In this document: one piece after another, positions 46,423 to 54,185 of the stretch
Position numbering within the stretch: position 1 is the first letter of the stretch
Layout of the letters: each line of letters opens with the position of its first letter
Assembly (NCBI RefSeq): GCF_000294775.2
Contig: NZ_CP015506.1
Span: 1,959,501 to 2,023,500, forward strand
Source of the DNA: Cytobacillus oceanisediminis 2691
GTDB lineage: Bacteria; Bacillota; Bacilli; Bacillales; Cytobacillaceae
Direction: 5' to 3'
Length of the DNA: 64,000 nt
Program-made: the position numbers and the translations under genes
Notes under the pieces: model-generated
Database searches by the model: none
Told to the model about the DNA's origin: nothing
Seen by the model: the letters and a program-made list of their open reading frames with translations, nothing else

Positions 46423-48547
46423 ACAAGCTAAAATAAACAACCAAGAAGCTAAAACTTACAGAGTTCAAGGACTCACCTGAGCAGACTGTTCAAAAACGTT
46501 CGAAGAGAACGTGAAACGTCTGGATGGCGTTTTGGATGCACAAGTTAATTTTGGTGCTGCTAAAATAACAGTTGTAGGAAATACAACGGTTGAAGCGCTT
46601 GAAAAAGCAGGAGCTTTTGATAACTTAAAATTACGAGATGAAAAAGCACAAAAAGTAGAACGTGAACCTTTTTGGAAGCAAAAAGAAAACGTTAAAGTGT
46701 ATATTTCAGCCCTATTATTAATCGTTAGTTGGTTATTAGGAGAACAACTCGGAGAAGGTCATATTGTACCAACAATCGGATATGCGGCATCTATATTAAT
46801 TGGTGGCTACTCCTTATTTATTAAAGGCTTTAAAAATCTAAGCAGATTTAAGTTTGATATGAATACTCTTATGACAATCGCTATTATTGGGGCTGCATTA
46901 ATTGGTGAATGGGGAGAAGGAGCAACAGTTGTTATTCTCTTTGCCATTAGTGAAGCTTTAGAACGCTATTCTATGGACAAAGCTCGTCAATCCATTGAGT
47001 CCTTGATGGATATAGCTCCAAAGGAAGCTTTAATACGACGTGGAAATCAAGAGTTAATGATTAGCGTTGATGACATTCAAGTAGGCGACATTATGATCGT
47101 GAAACCGGGTCAAAAGTTGGCTATGGATGGAATCGTTGTAAAAGGGACATCTACCTTAAACCAAGCTGCGATTACAGGTGAATCTGTCCCGGTGACAAAG
47201 ACCATTGATGATGAAGTATTCGCTGGTACTTTGAACGAAGAAGGATTATTAGAAGTAAAAGTAACTAAATTAGTGGAAGATACTACTCTTTCGAAAATAA
47301 TTCATTTAGTAGAAGAAGCTCAGGCAGAACGCGCTCCTTCTCAAGCATTTGTTGATAAATTTGCCAAATATTATACTCCGGCAATTGTTGTATTAGCCTT
47401 TTTAATCGCTATTGTCCCACCATTATTTGGCGGAGATTGGAGCGAATGGATATATCAAGGGTTATCCGTACTAGTCGTTGGTTGTCCTTGTGCATTAGTT
47501 GTTTCTACGCCTGTTTCTGTTGTGACCGCAATAGGAAACGCAGCAAGAAATGGTGTTTTAATCAAAGGTGGAATCCACCTAGAAGAAGCCGGTGCATTGA
47601 AGGTTATTGCTTTTGATAAAACAGGAACATTAACAAAAGGGGTTCCAGCAGTAACAGAAATCGTAACATTTGGCGGAAATGAAAATGAGTTATTGACCAT
47701 CACAGCAGCGTTGGAAAAAGGATCACAACATCCACTTGCTTCAGCAATTATGAAAAAAGCAGAAGCAAACGGATTAAATTATAATGAAGTATCTGTTGAA
47801 GATTTTCAATCTATAACTGGTAAGGGTATAAAAGCAAAAGTTAAGGACGAGATGTATTATGTAGGAAGTCCTAGTATGTTTGAGGAAATTCTTCCAAATG
47901 GTATAGATAAAACCATTTCTGAACAAATTTCAACCCTACAAACACAAGGAAAAACGGTCATGATTCTTGGAACCGTCAACGCAATTCTCTGTTTAATTGC
48001 TGTGGCTGATCAAGTAAGAAAAACATCTAAAGAAGTTATTCAAAAACTTCATCAACTAGGAATTGAAAAAACTGTTATGCTTACTGGTGATAACCAACGT
48101 ACAGCAGAAGCAATTGGTAAAGAGGTTGGTGTATCTGATATTAAGGCCGATCTCCTTCCAGAAGATAAATTGAACTATATTAAACAACTTCGCGAAAAGT
48201 ATCATAGTGTGGCGATGGTTGGAGATGGAGTAAATGATGCTCCAGCTCTTGCGGCATCAACAGTTGGGGTTGCAATGGGTGGAGCTGGAACGGATACAGC
48301 ACTTGAAACAGCCGATATTGCTTTAATGTCAGATGATTTAAGTAAATTACCGTTTACGATGAAACTAAGTCGAAAAGCATTGAGAACCATTAAGCAAAAT
48401 ATTACCTTCTCTCTAGTAGTTAAAGCTATTGCTTTACTTTTAGTTGTACCGGGTTGGTTAACGTTATGGATAGCTATATTTGCCGATATGGGGGCAACAT
48501 TGCTTGTAACTTTAAACAGCTTACGATTATTAAAAGTTAAAGAATAA
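46415..48547 (+). CDS. cadA: CadA: P1B-type Cd/Zn/Pb-exporting ATPase with in-frame UGA at codon 22
   Basis: The family-typical start is ATG 46415 (AAGGAG upstream), overlapping cadC. It reads YRVQGLT, then TGA (46478-46480), then [11 protein letters not shown]. Homologues have Cys there, the first ligand of the CxxC metal-binding domain. Downstream is intact: TGE in [12 protein letters not shown] in [31 protein letters not shown] and [13 protein letters not shown], with about eight membrane helices. Options are a nonsense mutation with restart at GTG 46511 (a 678-aa pump lacking most of the heavy-metal domain, possibly still active), selenocysteine insertion, or a sequencing error. Otherwise full length (711 codons). 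Confidence 0.88.
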
Positions 48548-48556
48548 AATACTGTT

Positions 48557-48596
48557 TCATATAAAGGGATAATGGTTTTATTATCCCTTTATATGA
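48557..48596 (+). terminator. Terminator after cadA
   Basis: A perfect 17-bp stem (48557-48573 with 48580-48596; core AAAGGGATAAT/ATTATCCCTTT) around GGTTTT. The run of T is short. Confidence 0.8.
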
Positions 48597-48710
48597 TTTC
48601 TTACTGAATGAAAAGGTATGATGCTTCAATGTGATTTTTCGCCCTTCTTGTTTTTAAAAAAGGGATACTCTTAAAGGATATTTAAATTCAGTCATTCGGA
48701 AGTGAAGATA

Positions 48711-49331
48711 ATGAATAATTCTTGGAATCGAGTGATTTATAAAATTTGGTCTCCAATTTATGATAAGATTTTTAATTCGGGTGTTTTTTTAAATGCACGC
48801 AGACAAATATTTCTAGATATCCCCTTTCATAGTAATCAAAAGGTACTTTTTGTTGGTGTAGGAACAGGTGCTGATTTAGAGTTAATAACTCAATCTGATT
48901 TAGATATAAAGGCAATTGATTTTTCACCTGATATGCTTAAAAAGGCAAGTGCGAAATTTAAAAATTCACCTATTAAATTCATAGAAATGGATGCTCAAAA
49001 TATGGAGTTTGATAATGAAACATTTGATTATGTAGTTGCTAGTCTAATTCTTTCTGTAGTGCCTGATGCAGATAAGTGTTTAACAGAAATGACGAGGGTT
49101 TTAAGAAAAGGAGGCAAAATAATTATTTTTGACAAATTCGTATCTGAAGAACATAAATTATCTTTTTCAAAAAAGCTTCTTAGACCACTAATAAAAGTAT
49201 TAGGAACAGATATTGGATTGAATTTTGAAGATCTGTACCGTAGAAATAGTATAAATCTAATGATAAACGAAGATAAAAATGTAATGATGAATGGAATGTA
49301 CAGAAAAATAATAATTAGTAAAGTTAGTTGA
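48711..49331 (+). CDS. Class I SAM-dependent methyltransferase
   Basis: 206 aa from ATG 48711 (GGAAGTGA upstream). SAM-binding motif VLFVGVGTGADLELI, then IKAIDFSPDMLKKA, FIEMDAQNMEF and MTRVLRKGGKIIIFDKF place it near UbiE/phospholipid N-methyltransferase-like enzymes. Substrate unknown; the characteristic cysteines of arsenite methyltransferase are absent. Sits between cadA and merR within the element cargo. Confidence 0.82.
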   Translation: MNNSWNRVIYKIWSPIYDKIFNSGVFLNARRQIFLDIPFHSNQKVLFVGVGTGADLELITQSDLDIKAIDFSPDMLKKASAKFKNSPIKFIEMDAQNMEFDNETFDYVVASLILSVVPDADKCLTEMTRVLRKGGKIIIFDKFVSEEHKLSFSKKLLRPLIKVLGTDIGLNFEDLYRRNSINLMINEDKNVMMNGMYRKIIISKVS

Positions 49332-49374
49332 TTATGTTTGAGCAAATTAAAAATTTCAAAATTACCTTTTACTC

Positions 49375-49406
49375 TTTACCCTGTACTATGGTACAGGGTT
49401 TATAAT
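49375..49406 (+). promoter_or_regulatory. MerR-type promoter/operator
   Basis: TTTACC (49375-49380) and TATAAT (49401-49406) are 20 bases apart. The overlong spacer contains a perfect dyad, ACCCTGTAC (49378-49386) and GTACAGGGT (49391-49399), around TATG. This is the architecture of MerR-activated promoters. Confidence 0.85.
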
Positions 49407-49424
49407 TTATCTGAGGTGAATGAA

Positions 49425-49820
49425 ATGAATTATCGCATTAGTGAACTTGCAGAAAGGTGTGGGGTCAATAAAGAAACTATAAGATATTACGAAAGATTGG
49501 GTCTCCTTTCGGAACCTTCTCGGACAAAAGCTGGATATAGGATGTATCCAGAAGAGTCTGTGGATCGCCTACAATTTATTAAACGAATGCAAGATTTAGG
49601 TTTTTCTTTAGCCGAGATCGATAAACTACTTGGAGTTGTTGATAAAGACGACGAACGATGTAAGGATATGTATGATTTTGTTGTTCATAAAATTGATGAA
49701 GTTCAAAAGAAAATTAAGGATTTAAAAAGAATCGAACACATGCTAATTAATTTAAAAGATTGTTGTCCTGATGAAAAATCTCTACATGAATGTCCTATTA
49801 TTGAAACTTTGATGAATTAG
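49425..49820 (+). CDS. merR: MerR: mercury-type metal-responsive activator
   Basis: 131 aa from ATG 49425 (GAGGTGA upstream). Winged helix YRISELAERCGVNKETIRYY, dimerisation helix, and the metal site cysteines: Cys in ERCKDMYDF and a C-terminal pair in LKDCCPDEKSLHECPIIETL, spaced as in Hg(II)-sensing Bacillus MerR. Close resemblance to that group supports Hg(II), though Cd cross-response is conceivable. No merA, merT or merB is present in the window, so its targets appear to be itself and the downstream gene. Confidence 0.9.
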   Translation: MNYRISELAERCGVNKETIRYYERLGLLSEPSRTKAGYRMYPEESVDRLQFIKRMQDLGFSLAEIDKLLGVVDKDDERCKDMYDFVVHKIDEVQKKIKDLKRIEHMLINLKDCCPDEKSLHECPIIETLMN

Positions 49821-49860
49821 AAAAGATAGCACAAAATATGTATCATAATAAGGTGGGAGA

Positions 49861-50322
49861 ATGATGTCAGATTGTTGTAATAACACTAAAGAAATTAAAA
49901 ATGAAAATGTTGTAAAGTGTCCATCTTGTAAAAATAGATCTAAAAATGTAAAGTTGATAACATTAAAATCAATGCTTAAACCATCTGCATTAGAAACATT
50001 AAATGCTAAAGAAAATCACTATTTTTGTTCAACCAAAGATTGTGATGTAGTCTATTTTGATACGAATAATAAAGAGTACCTTTTATCTGACATAAAGGTG
50101 GTCGTTCATCAAAAAGATGCCTCAGTAACTACACCGATTTGTTATTGTTTTGATTGGACAAAAGAGAAAATAAAGGAATACGTAGAAAAAGGCCTTACTC
50201 CTAATCCAGTAGAACATATTCGAGAGAACATAAAGGAAAACCGATGTGGTTGTGATGTGAATAACCCTCAAGGTAGTTGTTGCTTGGCAAATGTTACAAG
50301 CTATATCAAAGAACTAACCTAA
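49861..50322 (+). CDS. CopZ-type zinc/[2Fe-2S] cysteine-rich metallochaperone-like protein
   Basis: 153 aa with about 14 cysteines: SDCCNN at the start, a zinc-finger-like VVKCPSCKNRSKNV, FCSTKDCDVVYF, then PICYCFDWTKEKIKEY and the closing RCGCDVNNPQGSCCLANV. The order matches the N-terminal domain of Archaeoglobus CopZ, which binds Zn and a [2Fe-2S] cluster; the usual C-terminal copper HMA domain is absent. Follows merR by 40 bases under the same MerR promoter. Such genes are known near Gram-positive mer loci; a metal-handling or redox role is inferred. Confidence 0.8.
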   Translation: MMSDCCNNTKEIKNENVVKCPSCKNRSKNVKLITLKSMLKPSALETLNAKENHYFCSTKDCDVVYFDTNNKEYLLSDIKVVVHQKDASVTTPICYCFDWTKEKIKEYVEKGLTPNPVEHIRENIKENRCGCDVNNPQGSCCLANVTSYIKELT

Positions 50323-50366
50323 CCTGTATATACTCAATTAAAGGGCGCGATTGTTGTGTATCATTC

Positions 50367-50412
50367 GTCTAATTCCTCGGTAAAAATGGAGAGGAATTAG
50401 ACTTATTTTATT
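50367..50412 (+). terminator. Terminator after the CopZ-like gene
   Basis: GTCTAATTCCTC (50367-50378) pairs with GAGGAATTAGAC (50391-50402), followed by TTATTTTATTT. Confidence 0.85.
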
Positions 50413-50715
50413 TCCCAAAATTCTATGACACATCTATTTTTCTTGGCATTACTTTGTTGGTAAACGCTTTGGCAATAGGTGGTAAATTCTGTGTCAAATG
50501 ATAGTCAAAAACACGAAATATGTGGTCCATTCTCATAGCCAAATCATGCCTCTTTTACCTTATTTAACAGATACGCTAGTATAACAAAGAGCCGAATTTT
50601 ATTCCGTCTCTTTAATGCTCTCTTTGATATATTCCATATCTACGCAACATTGTTCAACTATCAAATTTTCGTATTTTAAATTTTGATAAAGTAATAGTTT
50701 CAAATCGAGCAAAAT
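50413..50715. other. Gap with a minor leftward open frame
   Basis: No confident gene. A 39-codon frame on the minus strand (50542 to stop at 50423) encodes MAMRMDHIFRVF and continues through LTQNLPPIAKAFTNKVMPRK; it could be a remnant of a longer protein but I cannot place it. Confidence 0.3.
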
Positions 50716-50800
50716 GGTAAAATATAGGTAAACTTGGAGAAACTAGGTAAACCCCTTATATATCAAGGAGCAAAAGGTAAACTATTAGGAGATGGTAAAT
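50716..50800 (+). repeat. Phased GGTAAA(C/A/T) direct repeats
   Basis: Five direct copies: 50716 (GGTAAAA), 50727, 50746 and 50776 (GGTAAAC), 50794 (GGTAAAT). Offsets of 11, 19, 30 and 18 bases are near multiples of a helical turn. They end at the start codon of the ribbon-helix-helix protein, so they look like an autoregulatory operator or iteron array. Confidence 0.6.
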
Positions 50801-51688
50801 GTGGCTGACACAACGATTTCGTTCAAAGTTGAAGATGAATTGAGAGAAAAGGCTCAAAATTTAATCAAGGCTTCAGGAATGACGGCAAAAGAATGGTTCC
50901 AGAAAGCTGTTGCAACAGCTGAATTGCAGTCGGTTAAAGAAGGAGCATCGGATTACGCATCAGATTTAAGTGAAATGGAAGTACATACAACGAGAATTTT
51001 TGAATTGATGTCAAACATGGTTCAAAAAAGTATCTATTTAAGGGATAAAGCTGTTGGAGACTTAGAGAAATTGTTGGAACAACAACGTGAAATCACTGCA
51101 AGCTTTCAGTCAAAACTCCACGAAATGACCGAGCAAAAAGAACAAGCAAGCGTAAAACTTGAAGAATCACAAAAAGTACAGGTTGATCTCGAAAAGCAAT
51201 TAGAGGAACTCCGTGAAATCTTGGAGACAAACAAGCTATTAATCAGTGAATACAAAATAAAAAACGACACACTCACAGGGTTGGTTGCCAAATATGAAGG
51301 TTATGCCAAAGAAAATGAACAGCTTAAAGAAATATTGGCAAATGAGCGAAGCTCGCATCAATCGCAGGTTGCTGATTTAGGCCATCAGAACGATGAAAAG
51401 GCATCTATTATCAAAGAGCTTGAACAGCAAACGGACAGGCTCATAGAGGCTCATAAAACGGCCTTAGAGCGTTTTGAAGAGCGTAAGGATGTCGAGCAGG
51501 AGAAAGTTCTGTTAGCTCTTGAAAGAGACCACCAGAAGGCTCTTGCGAACGCTAATAATGAGTATAGCAACAAGCTCAAAGAATTTTACGAGAACATGGA
51601 TAAACAACGTCAATCATACGAGAAAAAAATTGAAGAACTGCAACGTCAATTAACTGAAGAAAGAACAAAGAATTACAAGTCAAAATAA
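50801..51688 (+). CDS. Unrecognised ribbon-helix-helix/coiled-coil protein
   Basis: 295 aa from GTG 50801, nine bases after AGGAG; ATG 50792 touches that site. Residues 1-40 (TTISFKVEDELREKAQNLIK, SGMTAKEWFQKAV) look like a beta strand plus two helices of the ribbon-helix-helix DNA-binding type. The rest (about 60-295) is an almost unbroken Glu/Lys/Gln-rich coiled coil. This layout recalls KfrA-type plasmid stability proteins and similar DNA-bridging factors; no specific family recognised. It faces the recombinase genes across a shared terminator. Confidence 0.8.
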   Translation: MADTTISFKVEDELREKAQNLIKASGMTAKEWFQKAVATAELQSVKEGASDYASDLSEMEVHTTRIFELMSNMVQKSIYLRDKAVGDLEKLLEQQREITASFQSKLHEMTEQKEQASVKLEESQKVQVDLEKQLEELREILETNKLLISEYKIKNDTLTGLVAKYEGYAKENEQLKEILANERSSHQSQVADLGHQNDEKASIIKELEQQTDRLIEAHKTALERFEERKDVEQEKVLLALERDHQKALANANNEYSNKLKEFYENMDKQRQSYEKKIEELQRQLTEERTKNYKSK

Positions 51689-51720
51689 TCCATACAAGTT
51701 TTATTCAACAAAACATGAGA

Positions 51721-51782
51721 TAATATGATGTAAAGCATAAAATTTTCGATTGGAAACTTTACGCTTTACATCATATTATTTT
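51721..51782. terminator. Shared bidirectional terminator
   Basis: A perfect 16-bp stem, TAATATGATGTAAAGC (51721-51736) with GCTTTACATCATATTA (51763-51778), with a 26-base loop. Lies between the convergent coiled-coil and tnpC-like genes. No gene in 51783-51910. Confidence 0.8.
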
Positions 51783-51910
51783 AATAGAGGAAAGTGATTT
51801 TTTTATGGGTATTTATGAAGTGTTAGCCACCAAAATATCCAAATGTTGAAGGTAAGGAATGTCAAAATCTCTCAAATACTTTTACCAATTCCGAAATAAA
51901 GCTTCCTTAC

Positions 51911-52390
51911 TTAGCTACGCACATGAATTATATTCTCTAATCTTTGGCATTCAGCTAAGAGTTTCATATTTTTTTCTTTAGATTCATCAAGCTCTACTTC
52001 TTTTACTTCTCTTCGCTTCTTTTCAAGGTCCAAATCAGCTTCTAATTTGCTAATTCTTTTTTGATATTTAATAAGTTGATTGTTTAAACCTTCAATTTGT
52101 TTTTGAAGTACTTCGTATTCCTGTGAAAATTTAACTTCTAATTTCTTTTCAATTCTTGATTTTTCTACATATCTTTCTTCCCATAACTTTTTATTCCATA
52201 TTTTCAGGGCATGTTCTTTATAAAGTGCAGAACGAGATAGGTTAGTATATTCTTGAAGTTTCCTTGCAGTAATAAAGCAATTTTCACCTTCCATATCTTT
52301 TATATCTTGTATGGCTTGATTAATTGTTTCGATTGTTTTTTGCCTTTGTTCATTTTGATGCTTTTCAATACCTTTATTAATTTTTATCAT
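51911..52390 (-). CDS. tnpC: TnpC-like (DUF6262-type) recombination accessory protein
   Basis: 159 aa, ATG at 52390, one base after the preceding stop, with GGAGTG as ribosome site. Residues 10-65 (MEGENCFITARKLQEYTNLS, RSALYKEH) form a helix-turn-helix; the rest is coiled coil. Tn554 TnpC is an orientation and efficiency factor of similar size, architecture and position. Last gene of the recombination operon. Confidence 0.8.
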   Translation of the reverse strand: MIKINKGIEKHQNEQRQKTIETINQAIQDIKDMEGENCFITARKLQEYTNLSRSALYKEHALKIWNKKLWEERYVEKSRIEKKLEVKFSQEYEVLQKQIEGLNNQLIKYQKRISKLEADLDLEKKRREVKEVELDESKEKNMKLLAECQRLENIIHVRS

Positions 52391-52391
52391 T

Positions 52392-54185
52392 TTACTGTAT
52401 CACTCCGGTATTCACCTTTTGTCTAATTTCTTCTGTATGCCTTTCAATACCATTTTCACATATTTGAATAATTCTCTCTAAGCAATTCACATTTTTTGTT
52501 GCGTTCTCAAAAGTAGCTGCACGTTTTGGTTGACCGGCAGTATTATTCATAATATCCTGCCAATATGATAGTTCAATTTTATAATCCTCGTAATATTGAG
52601 CTTTAGGAACAAACCAATTACATTCATAGCACTCAAAATGAATTGAAGTTCCATCTGGTTTGCAACTTGAAATCATACTACACAAACCAACCCCTTTTTT
52701 ACTGTTGGCTTCCCATGTAAGGTACATTCTTGGATCTTTGGAGAGGCGTTCTATCACTTTTGGGTCATCTAGGTTGAATATTCGCCCTTTAAACTCAACG
52801 GGAGCTTCTGTGGGGCTTTTTAATCCTGTTGACTCCATCCACATCTGTTTATGCATTTCTTTTTGTTGGTGGACATAATGCATTGGCATCGTTGTACCTT
52901 TATCATTCCTGATTGCCATTACCTGATCCATTGTGTACCCGCCAATATAAAGTCTGTCAGTTGTTGCATTATGCCTAAATTGATGACTTGAAATTTTGTA
53001 AATTTTGCCGTTACTATCTGTAACATTACACAATTCTGCTATTCTATTTAATGTGTTGTTAAATCTTGGACTTGTATAAGGCTCTAATGTAATATATTCT
53101 TCGCTTATTCCCATTCTTAATCTATCTCTAACTGTATATTTGGGAATAGAGTACCCCGCCAAATTTAGTTTTGCAGATAATTGTTTATTGGTATCGTTAG
53201 GGTATTTTTTTCGAAATTCTAGTAACTTATGATATGTTTCACCGGATGAATAAGAAACGATCTTTCCATTGTTACTAGTCAAATTAAACCTCAATGATAG
53301 TAAGAGGAAATTTTTATCTTTGTCATCAACTGAATATTTTTTTAATAACTCTTTTGTTTGTTTTTGAACCTTTTTTATTAATTCAACTATAAATTTACCG
53401 TGACCTGAATTTAACACTGGTATAGTTTTAATTTCTGCTGTAATGTATCCGCCACTCTGTTTGGGAGTTGGAATATTAATTACATACATATTGTAAAGCG
53501 GTTTAAGGCAATTAAATGGTATAGAAGTGACCTCTGTGATTCTATTTGGAAAAGAGCGTTGCAACCAATAAGCAAGTCTAAAGGCATCTGGAATTTCATG
53601 ATTTTCATTCTTCATTATTTCATCAAATTGTTTAACCACTTCAGTAGGAATATATTTGTTAGGGTCTGTCTTTGATTCTACTTGGAAGGGATTTTTACTT
53701 TTGATTGATACTTTATTTGGAAATTCTGGAAATGCACTCATCTTTGAAAAGAAATCTTGTAGTACCCCATAGCGTCTATTCCTTATATTGTCTGAAAGGT
53801 CATCTTTTTCTCTTAAATACTTTTCGTAGTAGTCGATAATTTTCCGATTGATTTTTGAAAGAGGCATGGAAGGAAATTCATTTCGAAAAAATTCTAAAAA
53901 GAGATTTATACGACTAATTTTTCCTTTGATTACTGGTACACCATAATCTAGCATGAGAGCGAAGTATTTTATCAAAACTTTAAATTCTTGTGGAATTGTA
54001 CTAAAGTTTATTGTGTAAGCAGCTTTCTCGGCAGTAGTTCTATGTTTTTTACTGTAATACCATGAATCATCTTCAAATTGAAAGTCTCCATATTGGTGTA
54101 CTTTCAACTTTAGCTGTTGTTTAAATGTTTCTAAACCGGTATTAATTACAGGCGTCTCACTTAGCTTATTTTTTATATTGTTCAA
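52392..54185 (-). CDS. Third tyrosine recombinase of the trio
   Basis: About 597 aa from TTG 54185, with GAGAGGAA seven bases upstream; a longer frame begins at ATG 54296. Catalytic pattern: Arg in SFPNRITEVTSIPF, the HxxR box SSHQFRHNATTD and nucleophile Tyr in PMHYVHQ. A C-terminal cysteine cluster (GLCSMISSCKPDGTSIHFEC, then YEC) looks like a zinc finger. Tn554 itself has only two recombinases; this extra one fits trio-type relatives. Overlaps tnpB by 20 bases. Confidence 0.85.
   Translation of the reverse strand: MNNIKNKLSETPVINTGLETFKQQLKLKVHQYGDFQFEDDSWYYSKKHRTTAEKAAYTINFSTIPQEFKVLIKYFALMLDYGVPVIKGKISRINLFLEFFRNEFPSMPLSKINRKIIDYYEKYLREKDDLSDNIRNRRYGVLQDFFSKMSAFPEFPNKVSIKSKNPFQVESKTDPNKYIPTEVVKQFDEIMKNENHEIPDAFRLAYWLQRSFPNRITEVTSIPFNCLKPLYNMYVINIPTPKQSGGYITAEIKTIPVLNSGHGKFIVELIKKVQKQTKELLKKYSVDDKDKNFLLLSLRFNLTSNNGKIVSYSSGETYHKLLEFRKKYPNDTNKQLSAKLNLAGYSIPKYTVRDRLRMGISEEYITLEPYTSPRFNNTLNRIAELCNVTDSNGKIYKISSHQFRHNATTDRLYIGGYTMDQVMAIRNDKGTTMPMHYVHQQKEMHKQMWMESTGLKSPTEAPVEFKGRIFNLDDPKVIERLSKDPRMYLTWEANSKKGVGLCSMISSCKPDGTSIHFECYECNWFVPKAQYYEDYKIELSYWQDIMNNTAGQPKRAATFENATKNVNCLERIIQICENGIERHTEEIRQKVNTGVIQ

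Noticed and set aside
48711-49331. Arsenite methyltransferase (arsM)
   Set aside because: The conserved cysteines needed to bind As(III) are missing; only generic SAM motifs are present.
50716-50800. CRISPR array
   Set aside because: The repeat is only seven bases and spacing is irregular; an operator or iteron explanation fits better.
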